Positions 8,154-15,963 of a stretch of DNA of 64,000 nucleotides are shown one piece after another (position 1 is the stretch's first letter; the number at the start of each line of letters is the position of its first letter). The position numbers and the translations under genes are program-made. The DNA is from Sphingomicrobium sp. (lineage in GTDB: Bacteria; Pseudomonadota; Alphaproteobacteria; Sphingomonadales; Sphingomonadaceae): contig DATCMI010000001.1 in the NCBI GenBank assembly GCA_036563485.1, positions 124,001 through 188,000 on the forward strand. The letters are read 5' to 3'. Under the pieces are notes generated by a model that did no database searches, was not told where the DNA came from, and saw only the letters and a list, made by a program, of their open reading frames with translations.

Positions 8154-8927
8154 ATGCGCATTCTCCTGACCAACGACGACGGCGTGAACGCGCGCGGGCT
8201 GCGCCTGCTGGAGACGGTCGCGCGCAAGTTCACCGACGATGTCTGGATCGTCGCCCCGGCGGAAGAGCAGTCGGGCGCCGGGCATTCGCTGACGCTGACG
8301 ACGCCGGTGCGGCTGCGGCGGCATGACGATCGGCGCTACTCGGTCACCGGCACGCCGACGGACTCGGTGATGCTTGCTCTTGCTCACGTCATGAAGGACT
8401 CGCCGCCCGACGTGATCTTGTCGGGCATCAACCGCGGCGCGAATCTGGCTGAGGACGTCACTTACTCGGGCACCGTCTCCGCGGCGATGGAAGGCGCGCT
8501 GGCAGGCGTTCCGTCGATCGCGCTTAGCCAGGCCTACTCACGCGAAGGCATGGGCGACACCGTGCCCTTCGCCCCGGCTGAAGCCTGGGCCGAACGCGTG
8601 CTCGGACCCCTGCTTGAAATGGCGATGGAGCCGCGGACGCTGATCAACGTCAACTTCCCCGCGCTTCCGCCGGAGATGGTGAAAGGGATCCGCACCTGCC
8701 GGCAGGGCTTGCGCGACTATGGCCGCCTGCGGATCATCGAGCGCACCGACCCGCGCGGCTATGATTATTATTGGTTCGGGCTCGCCCCGGTCATCGAGAC
8801 TCCGGGCCATTCTACCGATCTCGAGGTAATCGCCGACGGCTACGTCTCCGTCACCCCATTGCACCTCGACCTGACGCATGAGCCGTCGCTCGACGCCCTC
8901 CACAAACGATTTGCGGCCGCGCCATAG
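8154..8927 (+). CDS. surE: 5'/3'-nucleotidase SurE
   Basis: From the ATG at 8154 the protein has 257 residues and begins MRILLTNDDG, the metal-binding signature of SurE, a nucleoside monophosphate phosphatase linked to stationary-phase survival. Other family motifs are APAEEQSGAGHS near residue 42, SGINRGANLAEDVTYSGTVS near residues 88-107 and the late VSVTPLHLDLT. The upstream in-frame ATG at 8079 is rejected because the family begins at MRIL. Divergent from dksA across about 280 bases. Confidence 0.92.
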   Translation: MRILLTNDDGVNARGLRLLETVARKFTDDVWIVAPAEEQSGAGHSLTLTTPVRLRRHDDRRYSVTGTPTDSVMLALAHVMKDSPPDVILSGINRGANLAEDVTYSGTVSAAMEGALAGVPSIALSQAYSREGMGDTVPFAPAEAWAERVLGPLLEMAMEPRTLINVNFPALPPEMVKGIRTCRQGLRDYGRLRIIERTDPRGYDYYWFGLAPVIETPGHSTDLEVIADGYVSVTPLHLDLTHEPSLDALHKRFAAAP

Positions 8928-9104
8928 GGCGCCGATGGCCATTCTGGTGCGCTCTCGTCCAATGCGCTGAGGGGAGCTTAGCCCAATTTTATCTAGGTAT
9001 TCAGCTAATGAAGGCTGCTTCGCTTCGTACACCAAACACCCAAGCCAGATCAGCTTTTTAGCCGTGACTTGGCGCAACGCCGCGCGGCTGTTAGCCGAAT
9101 CCGC

Positions 9105-10088
9105 ATGGTTGCAAGCTCCGCTCCTCCGCTGCCCGAATGGGCCCCGCACGCCTCCGTCTGGATTGGCTTCCCGAGCGACCCTGACCTGTGGCTCGCGGAC
9201 CTGAAGCAGGCCGAGCGTGAGGTCGGCGCCTTTGCCGAGGCCGTACATGCCGGCGGCCGGGGCGAGCAGGTCTACCTGGTGGCGGCTCACGAAGACGCCG
9301 CGACTGCCGCGCGGGAACTAGCGCCTTTCGCAAAAGTGATCGTTCAGCGCTTCGGTGACATCTGGCTACGCGACACCGGGCCGATCGTCTTGGGTGCGGG
9401 CAAGGATCGCAGCGCCCGCTGCTTCCGCTTCAACGGCTGGGGCGGGAAGTACGACCTGGAGGGCGATCAGGACATTGGCGAGCGGCTGGCAGGCGAGGCG
9501 GCGTTGCCGAGCAGCAAGGCAGACTGGATCCTAGAAGGCGGTGCGATCGACGGCGACGGCACCGGAACCGTCGTCACCACCGAGCAATGCCTGCTCAACC
9601 CCAACCGCAACAGCCTGACCCGTGAACAAGTCGAAGATCGGCTGAAGCGCGATCTCGGCTTTTCGAAAGTGGTGTGGCTCGGCTCGGGCCTCCTCAACGA
9701 CCACACCGACGGGCATGTCGACAATCTCGCCCGCTTCGTCGCTCCAGCGCGAGTGGCAATCCCGACAGCAACCGACGACGATCCCAACGAGGCTGTCTAT
9801 GCCGATGCCGCGCGGCGGCTCGCCGATGCCGATCTCGACGTCGTCACCCTTCCCTCGCCCGGACGGATCGAGAGCGAGGAAGGCGATATCATCCCCGCCA
9901 GCTACATGAACTTCTACATCGGCAATGCCGCGGTGGTGGTGCCGCAATATGGGGCAGCGAACGACGCCGCCGCCGTAGAAGCGGTGCAGGCCCTGTTCCC
10001 GGACCGCGTTGCAATCGGGCTCCGCGCCGACCACATCCTGACCGGCGGCGGAAGCTTCCACTGCATTTCCCAACAGGTGCCGGCATGA
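9105..10088 (+). CDS. aguA: Agmatine deiminase
   Basis: This 327-residue guanidino-group-modifying enzyme hydrolyses agmatine to N-carbamoylputrescine and ammonia. Visible features are WIGFPSDPDLW near the start, RDTGPIV (about residue 92), EGGAIDGDG, NDHTDGHVDN and the catalytic Cys in GGGSFHCISQQ at the C terminus. The ATG at 9105 fits the family; an upstream ATG at 9069 adds unrelated residues. Its stop overlaps the start of the amidase gene by 4 bases (ATGA), giving a two-gene operon for putrescine synthesis from arginine-derived agmatine. Confidence 0.93.
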   Translation: MVASSAPPLPEWAPHASVWIGFPSDPDLWLADLKQAEREVGAFAEAVHAGGRGEQVYLVAAHEDAATAARELAPFAKVIVQRFGDIWLRDTGPIVLGAGKDRSARCFRFNGWGGKYDLEGDQDIGERLAGEAALPSSKADWILEGGAIDGDGTGTVVTTEQCLLNPNRNSLTREQVEDRLKRDLGFSKVVWLGSGLLNDHTDGHVDNLARFVAPARVAIPTATDDDPNEAVYADAARRLADADLDVVTLPSPGRIESEEGDIIPASYMNFYIGNAAVVVPQYGAANDAAAVEAVQALFPDRVAIGLRADHILTGGGSFHCISQQVPA

Positions 10089-10936
10089 CGAAGTTGACGG
10101 TCGCTGCGCTGCAGCTTGGCTTTTCCGAAGACACAGAGGCGAACATCCGCGCCGTCGGCGAGCTCGTCCGTGAAGCCGCCGGCAAGGGCGCCGAAGTCGT
10201 GCTGCCGCCCGAGCTGTTCGAGGGTCCCTACTTCTGCCGTGTGGAAGACGAGAGCCTGTTCGCGACCGCCAAGCCGACGGCCGAGCATCCGTCCGTCGTT
10301 GCCATGCAAGGCCTTGCGGAAGAGCTCGGCATCTGGATCCCAACCAGCTTTTTCGAGGCGGACGGGCCGCATCACTACAACAGCCTGGCGATGATCGGAC
10401 CCGACGGGAAGATCGCCGGCGTCTATCGCAAGAGCCACATTCCCGACGGGCCGGGCTATGAGGAGAAATTCTACTTCCGGCCCGGCAACACCGGCTTCAA
10501 GGTTTGGCAGGGCCCCGAGAAGTCGACCATCGGCGTCGGGGTATGTTGGGACCAATGGTATCCGGAGACCGCGCGAGCGATGATGCTGATGGGCGCGGAC
10601 ATCCTCTTCTATCCGACCGCGATCGGCTCCGAACCGCACGATCCGGATCTCGACACGTCGCGTCTGTGGCGCCGCGCGATGGTCGGCCATGCCGTCAGCA
10701 ATGTCGTGCCGGTTGTCGCCGCCAACCGCATCGGCACCGAATGCGGCCAGCGCTTCTACGGCCACAGCTTCATCTGCGACGAGCGCGGCGACATGCTCGC
10801 CGAATTCGGCGCAGAGGAGACGGGCGTTCTGGTCGCCACCCTGGACCTCGCCCAGGCGAAGAAGCACCGCGCTGCCTTCGGTTTCTTCCGCGACCGCAGG
10901 CCTGAACTCTACGGCCGGCTGGCGGAAGACGTCTAA
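10085..10936 (+). CDS. aguB: N-carbamoylputrescine amidase
   Basis: This 283-residue member of the nitrilase superfamily converts N-carbamoylputrescine to putrescine, CO2 and ammonia. The Glu-Lys-Cys catalytic triad is visible: E in PPELFEG (about residue 42), K in YRKSHIPDGPGY (about 119) and C in GVGVCWDQWYPE (about 154). The tail RPELYGRL is typical of the subgroup. It is translationally coupled to aguA. Confidence 0.93.
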   Translation: MTKLTVAALQLGFSEDTEANIRAVGELVREAAGKGAEVVLPPELFEGPYFCRVEDESLFATAKPTAEHPSVVAMQGLAEELGIWIPTSFFEADGPHHYNSLAMIGPDGKIAGVYRKSHIPDGPGYEEKFYFRPGNTGFKVWQGPEKSTIGVGVCWDQWYPETARAMMLMGADILFYPTAIGSEPHDPDLDTSRLWRRAMVGHAVSNVVPVVAANRIGTECGQRFYGHSFICDERGDMLAEFGAEETGVLVATLDLAQAKKHRAAFGFFRDRRPELYGRLAEDV

Positions 10937-10937
10937 G

Positions 10938-11429
10938 CTAAAGGTCGAGCCGCAGGTACACGCTGTCGCGCCATGTGCCGCCGATGTTCCAGGTGCGCTC
11001 TTCCCGATGCGTTTCCTTGAACCCGCACCTTGTCAGCAGCCGCAGCGCCGCTACGTTGTCGGGGTCAACGTCGGCGGTGAGTTCGCTCGACCCTAAGCCT
11101 CTCCGCCGATCGATGAACGCCATCATCGCCTCACGCGCATAACCGCGGCCCCAATGCGCCGGGTCGATCATGAACCCGACCTCCGGCAAGCGCCAGCAGC
11201 CGAGCTTGCCGATCAACTCGCCGTCGAGTGTCATGACGAAATCGTCGCTCCCCGCCGGCGGCGCGTCGACCGCCGATTGAACCCAGGCGCGGGTCTGCTC
11301 CAGGTCCTCGTGCGGCAGCGACGACCAGAAGCGCATCGCTTCCGGATTGCGCATCAGTCGGTGCATCGCCGGCGCATCCTCGAGCGTGAAGCGGCGCATC
11401 AGCAGCCGCTCGCTGCGGATCTCATCCAC
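10938..11429 (-). CDS. GNAT family N-acetyltransferase
   Basis: The frame opens far upstream, but the GNAT domain starts at IRSERLLMRRF, so I use the GTG at 11429, giving 163 residues. The acetyl-CoA-binding segment WGRGYAREAM and the following DPDNVAALRLLTRCGFKE are the family hallmarks, and the sequence is of RimJ/RimL type. It overlaps the end of the uracil-DNA glycosylase gene by 8 bases and is probably co-transcribed with it. The acetyl acceptor is unknown. Confidence 0.82.
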   Translation of the reverse strand: MDEIRSERLLMRRFTLEDAPAMHRLMRNPEAMRFWSSLPHEDLEQTRAWVQSAVDAPPAGSDDFVMTLDGELIGKLGCWRLPEVGFMIDPAHWGRGYAREAMMAFIDRRRGLGSSELTADVDPDNVAALRLLTRCGFKETHREERTWNIGGTWRDSVYLRLDL

Positions 11430-12105
11430 CGCCGCGCAGCTCCAGCGCCCGGGCGAACACGCTCTCGAACATCGCTGCGTCGAGCAGCCTAGTGTTCTGA
11501 TTGTATCGCGAACAATGATAGCTCGACAGCAGGACCCGCCCGCCCGGCGCCTGCCATTCGCCGCCATGCGCGAACTTGCAGGGCCCTGGCTTGAGACCGA
11601 GCCCCCGGCACGCAGCGACATGAGCGATCTGCCCGAGCGCGATGAGCACGCGGACGCTCGGCAGCGCGGCAAGCGCCGCTTCGAAATAGTTGCGGCAGGT
11701 GGCGATCTCCTCGGGCAGCGGCTTGTTCGCCGGAGGCAGACATTTGACGGCGTTGAGGATGATCGCGCCGCGCAGCTCCAGGCCGTCGCGGGGGTCGGCG
11801 CGATATTCCCCTTCCGCGAGACCGAACTTGAGCAAGGTCGCGTAGAGAAGGTCGCCGGCATAGTCGCCGGTGAACGGCCGACCGGTGCGATTGGCGCCAT
11901 GCTTGCCCGGCGCCAGGCCGACGATCGCCAGCCAGGCGTTCGGATCGCCGAACGCCGGCACCGGCGCATTCCACCAGTCCGGGAATTCCGCCCGGCATTC
12001 GTGGCGGAAGCGCACCAGCCGCGGGCACAAGGGACAGTCGCGCGGCGCTTCGGCCTGCGGGATCGGCGACAGAGCAGCGGGGCTGGCGAAGTCCATGCCG
12101 CTCAC
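11422..12105 (-). CDS. Uracil-DNA glycosylase family 5 (UDGb-like)
   Basis: The 227-residue protein has the family 5 signatures: GLAPGKHGANRTGRPFTGD near residues 64-82 (motif 1 without the usual catalytic Asp or Asn) and SSYHCSRYNQNT near residue 195. The N-terminal CPLCPRL and later cysteines fit the [4Fe-4S] cluster of this group. It removes uracil and other deaminated bases from DNA. GTG at 12105 and ATG at 12096 are both possible starts. It is divergent from folK with only about 15-25 bases between. Confidence 0.85.
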   Translation of the reverse strand: MSGMDFASPAALSPIPQAEAPRDCPLCPRLVRFRHECRAEFPDWWNAPVPAFGDPNAWLAIVGLAPGKHGANRTGRPFTGDYAGDLLYATLLKFGLAEGEYRADPRDGLELRGAIILNAVKCLPPANKPLPEEIATCRNYFEAALAALPSVRVLIALGQIAHVAACRGLGLKPGPCKFAHGGEWQAPGGRVLLSSYHCSRYNQNTRLLDAAMFESVFARALELRGGG

Positions 12106-12119
12106 CTAGGCGCTCGTCC

Positions 12120-12608
12120 GTGGCGGGCGCAACGCACCTCTATGCAATCGCAATCGGGTCTAACCGGCCGCACGGGCGGCATGGCAAGCCGACCGGCGTG
12201 GCCGAAGCGGCGGTCGCCCGCCTGGACCGCGAGTTCGGCTTGTTCGATGCGTCGCCGATCATCATCAACGCCGCTCACGGCGGCGCGGGTCGCGATTTCG
12301 CCAACGCCGTGGCAATCGTCGAAAGCAACCTTGATCCCACGGCGATGCTCCGCCGCCTCAAGGCTATCGAGCGCGAATTCGGTCGAAGGCCCGGACGTCG
12401 CTGGGGCCCGCGCGTGCTCGATCTCGACCTCGTGCTGTGGAGCGGCGGCACCTTCCGCTCGCGCGGCCTCACCATCCCGCACCGTTCCCTCGGCGAGCGC
12501 GGCTTCGTCCTGCAGCCCCTGGCAGCGATCGCACCCAATTGGCCGATTGGCCGGCTTCGTGTCCGCCATCTCGCCGCGCGCCTTGCCCGACGCACCCCGC
12601 GCCGCTAG
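12120..12608 (+). CDS. folK: 2-amino-4-hydroxy-6-hydroxymethyldihydropteridine pyrophosphokinase
   Basis: The 162-residue HPPK transfers pyrophosphate from ATP to the pterin in folate synthesis. The GSN motif near residue 13, RLKAIEREFGR and the signature RRWGPRVLDLDLVLW near residues 93-107, plus the IPHRSLGERGFVLQPLAAIAP tail, are typical. It uses a GTG start. folP lies elsewhere at 35389, so the folate genes are not clustered here. A tRNA-Lys gene follows 15 bases after the stop. Confidence 0.9.
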   Translation: MAGATHLYAIAIGSNRPHGRHGKPTGVAEAAVARLDREFGLFDASPIIINAAHGGAGRDFANAVAIVESNLDPTAMLRRLKAIEREFGRRPGRRWGPRVLDLDLVLWSGGTFRSRGLTIPHRSLGERGFVLQPLAAIAPNWPIGRLRVRHLAARLARRTPRR

Positions 12609-12623
12609 TCGCGGCATTGCGGT

Positions 12624-12699
12624 GGGCCCTTAGCTCAGTCGGTAGAGCAACTGACTTTTAATCAGTAGGTCGCTGGTTCGAATCCAGCAGGGCTCACCA
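12624..12699 (+). tRNA. tRNA-Lys (anticodon UUU)
   Basis: A complete 76-base cloverleaf is visible: acceptor arms GGGCCCT and AGGGCTC pair with one G-U, the D arm has AGCTCAGTCGGTAGAGC, the anticodon loop reads CTTTTAA with UUU in the centre, and the T arm is CTGGTTCGAATCCAG. The CCA end is encoded. The last 32 bases are repeated, with one mismatch, at 15528-15559. Confidence 0.97.
12668..12699 (+). repeat. Putative attL: 3' end of tRNA-Lys
   Basis: These 32 bases, covering the T arm and acceptor 3' strand with CCA, match 15528-15559 with one difference (G at 12676, T at 15536). This is the arrangement left when an element integrates at a tRNA 3' end and the attachment core is duplicated. 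Confidence 0.75.
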
Positions 12700-13044
12700 G
12701 CATGTAGGTCAATTCGATACCTAAATGGTCGACAGGAACAATCACCCGGTAATCACGGGTGGCATCACCGGCCAAGATTCCCACGGCATCGTTGTCCTAA
12801 TTGCGGGATTGTTCCGGCAATGCGGCGCTTAGATACCGGCCCTCACGTCCATTCCGGATCGATGCTCAACATACGAGTAAGCAATCAGCACGTATTCAGT
12901 TGGTGCACGCCCACCCCCACTTGGACGTGCGCAGATTGAGGAGGGCTCGTCGGTTAAGCTGGCGAGCCCTTTTCAACAACAGGGCCGAGGTGCGAGTTCT
13001 GCAGAAACTGGTTGCCTCCTACGAAGATCGAGCGCTGGCGAACC
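12700..13044. other. Left end of the tRNA-Lys element, no convincing CDS
   Basis: A 345-base stretch with no ORF of convincing coding character; the 83-residue plus-strand frame at 12801-13052 is Arg/Ser-rich and looks spurious. It contains a strong plus-strand terminator at 12943-12973, preceded by a short self-complementary stretch (GCACG near 12905 with CGTGC near 12926). That combination could belong to a small RNA, but nothing proves transcription. Confidence 0.4.
12943..12973 (+). terminator. Rho-independent terminator without an upstream gene
   Basis: A perfect 7-bp stem (GGGCTCG at 12943-12949 with CGAGCCC at 12963-12969) is followed directly by TTTT. No plus-strand gene precedes it apart from tRNA-Lys about 240 bases upstream, so it ends either the tRNA transcript or an unannotated small RNA. 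Confidence 0.65.
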
Positions 13045-13428
13045 TTAGCTGATCGCGACGAAGGCCGAGGCCCAACGGTTAGCCAAACGGTCCATGCGTT
13101 CGGCACCAGAGCTGCTTAGAGTGATCACTCGATCATCGTCGCCGATGTCTGCCGGTTCAATGAGGCCCCGCTCCACTAGAAGGGCAATCCAACGCTTCGT
13201 AATTGCAAGAGGTGCCTGGATAGTGGTTGCAAGCTCCGTTGCAGACATGCTGCGCCTAGCAAGCTCGGCCCCAAACAGTTCTAACAGAATGTCCCATGCC
13301 GGGTCCGAAAAGAGGTTTTCCCCAAAAATCTCGCGGCGGGCACGCCTGACAAACAGAACTGACATTATGTGGTCTTCGGTGAGCGAAACTGGGCGCGCTT
13401 CGAGCCAAGGGGCTCCTCTGTCGATCAC
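13045..13428 (-). CDS. MarR-like winged-helix regulator
   Basis: The 127-residue protein carries a winged-helix DNA-binding domain: LFSDPAWDILLELFGAEL, then the helix-turn-helix MSATELATTIQAPLAITKRWI, LLVERGLIEP and the wing region DDDRVITLSSSG. It is a paralogue of the 14014-14457 product, sharing the DPAWD-LL and RWIA-L-GL patterns. Such short regulators are common in sphingomonads. It lies within the tRNA-Lys element. No partner gene shows what it controls. Confidence 0.7.
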   Translation of the reverse strand: MIDRGAPWLEARPVSLTEDHIMSVLFVRRARREIFGENLFSDPAWDILLELFGAELARRSMSATELATTIQAPLAITKRWIALLVERGLIEPADIGDDDRVITLSSSGAERMDRLANRWASAFVAIS

Positions 13429-13821
13429 GAGCTATCTCCATGCGAGTCCGCTCGGCACCGCGATCGCGCGAGGGACCTTAGCATTCAGTCCCTGCTGGGT
13501 AATTAGAAAACGACGGCGGGTTGCCCGCCGCAGTCGATCCGGTCCGCTGATGCGAGCTAGTTTACGACGCCACACCTCAGCAAGAAAATGGCTTTAACGC
13601 GCCGAGCGCAGCCGCTCGCAGTAGAAGCGGTCCGGCGCAATCAAGATTGAAGCTGAACAGCCCTCTGGTTAAAACGCGCCCAATGTCGAGCAGAAGGCTG
13701 CGGCTCCGCACAAGCGGAGCAATGGGCGGGCTACTGGTGTTACAATCTAGCGTGAAAAGATCGCCTTCGCTCAATTTCGAAATTGAGCCAGTGGCGGCAG
13801 GGGTTCCCGGAGGCAACTTTG
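13429..13821. other. Intergenic region inside the tRNA-Lys element
   Basis: About 390 bases without a convincing gene. It holds a GC hairpin at about 13513-13529 (CGGCGGG-TTG-CCCGCCG), a possible -10 box TACAAT at 13741-13746, the perfect 18-base palindrome at 13770-13787, and GGAGG at 13809-13813 that serves the small gene at 13822. The 79-residue minus-strand ORF overlapping it is not convincing. Confidence 0.5.
13770..13787. promoter_or_regulatory. Perfect 18-base palindrome, candidate operator
   Basis: CTCAATTTC is followed immediately by its exact reverse complement. It lies 24 bases downstream of a possible -10 box (TACAAT, 13741-13746) and 34 bases upstream of the ATG at 13822, flanked by two winged-helix regulator genes. 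This fits a repressor-binding site in the leader of the small gene. Confidence 0.6.
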
Positions 13822-14025
13822 ATGAGTGCTATTTGGAACGACGCTCTGGTGTCCATGCGCACAGCGTTGAAGATACTCGACCAATCAGGAGCTCCCCTGG
13901 ACGTCGGAGCTCACCTTGATCTGGCGATCGCCAGGCTTGAGGAGGTTATCGCAACCGCGAAGGAGGGCAGTGCGCCTGATGCGGTGAAATGGCCGCCGCG
14001 CTCAAGCGATGAGCTAGACCACTGA
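13822..14025 (+). CDS. Small hypothetical protein (67 residues)
   Basis: The ATG at 13822 is preceded by GGAGG eight bases upstream, a strong ribosome-binding site. The protein appears all-helical: NDALVSMRTALKILDQSG, then VGAHLDLAIARLEEVIATAKE. I do not recognise the family. Its 3' end overlaps the 3' end of the convergent winged-helix gene by 12 bases. The palindrome in its leader suggests regulation by one of the neighbouring winged-helix proteins; that is inference. Confidence 0.6.
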   Translation: MSAIWNDALVSMRTALKILDQSGAPLDVGAHLDLAIARLEEVIATAKEGSAPDAVKWPPRSSDELDH

Positions 14026-14457
14026 TCGTGCACGTACTCCGCTAAAGTAGCTGCGCATTGCCTCAGTTCCAGCGTCGCTTAGATCGATCCACCAACGCCG
14101 TGCGTCTAACGGATCGTTTTCTCTGTGGACGAGCCCCTCAGCTTCCAGCTTGGCAATCCAGCGAAGTGCCGTCGTCTGTGGCACGCCTCCACAAAGGCAC
14201 AGCTTCGAAACAGAAACACGCCGCTGCTTGAGCTGTAGGGCGTAGAGCTGGAGCAACATGTCCCACGCAGGGTCGGCAAATAGCTCTACGGGGAAAAAGT
14301 CACCGCGTTGGCGGCGAGCTGCGAGGATCGCCTCAACCTCTTGGTGCGTCACCGCCCCTGATGTGGCCGCTGCCGAGCGACAGTCGTCATCTGATCCAGC
14401 ATGAAGCTGAAAGTCCGAGTTACGCGCAAGGTTCGACCCAAGCACCTCCCAAGGCAC
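14014..14457 (-). CDS. MarR-like winged-helix regulator
   Basis: The 147-residue product has a variable N terminus of about 35 residues, then LFADPAWDMLLQLYALQL, the helix-turn-helix VSVSKLCLCGGVPQTTALRWIA, KLEAEGLV and the wing DPLDARRWWIDLSDAG, which is close to the DPxDxRR wing of MarR proteins. It is a clear paralogue of the 13045-13428 product. The upstream region has TTAATTAA and the inverted repeat CTTCA-ATC-TGAAG near 14503-14515, possible autoregulatory sites. Confidence 0.75.
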   Translation of the reverse strand: MPWEVLGSNLARNSDFQLHAGSDDDCRSAAATSGAVTHQEVEAILAARRQRGDFFPVELFADPAWDMLLQLYALQLKQRRVSVSKLCLCGGVPQTTALRWIAKLEAEGLVHRENDPLDARRWWIDLSDAGTEAMRSYFSGVRARSVV

Positions 14458-14626
14458 ATCAACCGAGCACCTCCAAATTAAACAAGAAAGTTAATTAATC
14501 ACTTCAATCTGAAGCAGATGTGCTGCCCGCCGACTGAGCTCGCCACCAATTTGATCCATGTTGGATCTTCAGCAAAAAGTTAATTTCTTCTGTTCATGCT
14601 GCTGCCCTGTGTCGGAACAAGCAGAT

Positions 14627-15283
14627 ATGGCCTCAGACGGAGCAATGTATCAGATCGTTGATAAGCGACTTGCGCTTCGATCGAGCCTGTTCCTCGGAGC
14701 GGTTCTCCACTGGAACGGCTGTTGCACGCCAGCCCGTGTCCGGAACATGTCGGAAACGGGCGCGCTCGTTGAGGCCGCAGTTCTACCACTAGTGGACTCT
14801 GCAGTTCAGTTGGTGCGCGGAGCGCTTATGACTCACGCACGAGTGATCTGGTCAGATGGAGGTCGGTGCGGGCTCAAGTTCTCAGGCGCTGTTGATGTGC
14901 AGCGATGGCAAGAGGCATCCGCAAACAGTGAGCAGAAGCGGGTCGACGAGGTGGTGAGATCGTTCAAAGCTTCCGCGAGTTCAGGTGCAGCGTGCTTACG
15001 TGACGAGCCTATCTCGGCGGCACTCGAGAATAACCGGGATTCGAACATCACCACAGACCTCCGCCGAGTAGTCGCGTTACTAGACAATCTCGGCGACCTG
15101 CTGGCCGACGATGATGAATTGCTCTCGCGCTACGGTAGTGCGCTTCAAAAGATTGATATAGCAAGACAGTTGATCGTCGCCCATGCTGATCCAAGCAACG
15201 CTACTCAGCAGTCGGATGGGCTTGCCGGGCTCCGCCGGAGCGCAGATCAGGCACTCCTCGTCTCAGGCGCTCTATTGCGATAG
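14627..15283 (+). CDS. PilZ domain protein with helical C-terminal region
   Basis: From the ATG at 14627 the protein has 218 residues. The PilZ domain runs over about residues 12-95: LRSSLFLGAVLHW, PARVRNMSETGALVEA and HARVIWSDGGRCGLKFSG. The arginine-rich c-di-GMP RxxxR motif is not clear, so binding is uncertain. The C-terminal half (ITTDLRRVVALLDNLGDLLADD) is helical; this two-part layout is common in sphingomonads. In-frame ATGs at 14558 and 14645 are alternatives, and none has a strong ribosome-binding site. It is the last gene of the tRNA-Lys element. Confidence 0.72.
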   Translation: MASDGAMYQIVDKRLALRSSLFLGAVLHWNGCCTPARVRNMSETGALVEAAVLPLVDSAVQLVRGALMTHARVIWSDGGRCGLKFSGAVDVQRWQEASANSEQKRVDEVVRSFKASASSGAACLRDEPISAALENNRDSNITTDLRRVVALLDNLGDLLADDDELLSRYGSALQKIDIARQLIVAHADPSNATQQSDGLAGLRRSADQALLVSGALLR

Positions 15284-15576
15284 GCTGTTCCGGCGAACGG
15301 TTTTCCATTGGCTTGATCTGTTAGATCCAACCGCGTCGGCCCTTTGAAGCCTGGTCAAGTGGCTAACGGGAGCGCGATGCGCGCAACAGGCCTGCGGAGG
15401 GAAGGACGAGACATTGTTTCCGGAGCGTCTTCCCGGCAGATCGGCGCGGGAACCAAAGCTCCGACTTCGGCGTGGTTCGTCAGGTGAGCAGTTCGAGTGC
15501 GGTGCGAACCCGCACTTAGTAGCTGGCGGTCGCTGTTTCGAATCCAGCAGGGCTCACCACCGTTCCGCAGCAGCCG
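15284..15576. other. Right end of the tRNA-Lys element
   Basis: About 290 bases without a convincing gene, containing the duplicated tRNA-Lys 3' end at 15528-15559. The short plus-strand frame at 15414 is not supported. Confidence 0.5.
15528..15559 (+). repeat. Putative attR: duplicated tRNA-Lys 3' end
   Basis: Thirty-one of 32 bases match 12668-12699. The sequence just upstream cannot form the rest of a tRNA, so this is a 3' fragment and not a second gene. It marks the right border of a segment of about 2.86 kb. Confidence 0.75.
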
Positions 15577-15918
15577 TTAGTTGCTCGTTACCACATCGCC
15601 GAGCTTGAAGCCGGCGAGCTTGGTGGTGAAGTGGCATTCGAAGGAGCGGCGGTGCTGCTGCGCATCTGTGACCGAACCCCAGACGATGATGCGGTCGGCC
15701 CGGCGCTGTTCGACATCGACGATGAACACCGACCCATGCTGGGCCGCCTGCGCAGTGCAGGCCTGCACGGCCTTGGGCCGCAGGTGCGAGTTGCTGGGGC
15801 CTTCCTGCACCGGCATGTTCTGGATCAAGTCGCTGGCGAGCATCGCCGCCTGAAGCGCGCAGCCGCCGAGGGCCGTCGTCGCGAACGCAAGTAGCCCCAA
15901 TGCGAGTTTCCGTGCCAT
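15577..15918 (-). CDS. Putative lipoprotein
   Basis: The 113-residue protein starts with a signal sequence and a lipobox (LALGLLAFATTALGGC, Cys at residue 20), so it is probably anchored in a membrane. The mature part has RIIVWGSVTDAQQHRRSFEC, LAGFKLGDV and three further Cys. I do not recognise the family. It lies just outside the right border of the tRNA-Lys element. Confidence 0.6.
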   Translation of the reverse strand: MARKLALGLLAFATTALGGCALQAAMLASDLIQNMPVQEGPSNSHLRPKAVQACTAQAAQHGSVFIVDVEQRRADRIIVWGSVTDAQQHRRSFECHFTTKLAGFKLGDVVTSN

Positions 15919-15963
15919 TTCCTAGACTTAGCACAATAAGTGCCGGGAGGAAGTGCGTTTCCG

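Noticed and set aside
12801-13052. 83-residue plus-strand ORF in the tRNA-Lys element
   Set aside because: Arg-rich, no ribosome-binding site, runs through a strong terminator.
13577-13816. 79-residue minus-strand ORF in the tRNA-Lys element
   Set aside because: No ribosome-binding site or family; overlaps the promoter and palindrome of the 13822 gene.
15528-15559. Second tRNA-Lys gene
   Set aside because: Only the T arm and acceptor 3' strand are present; the upstream sequence cannot form D and anticodon arms.
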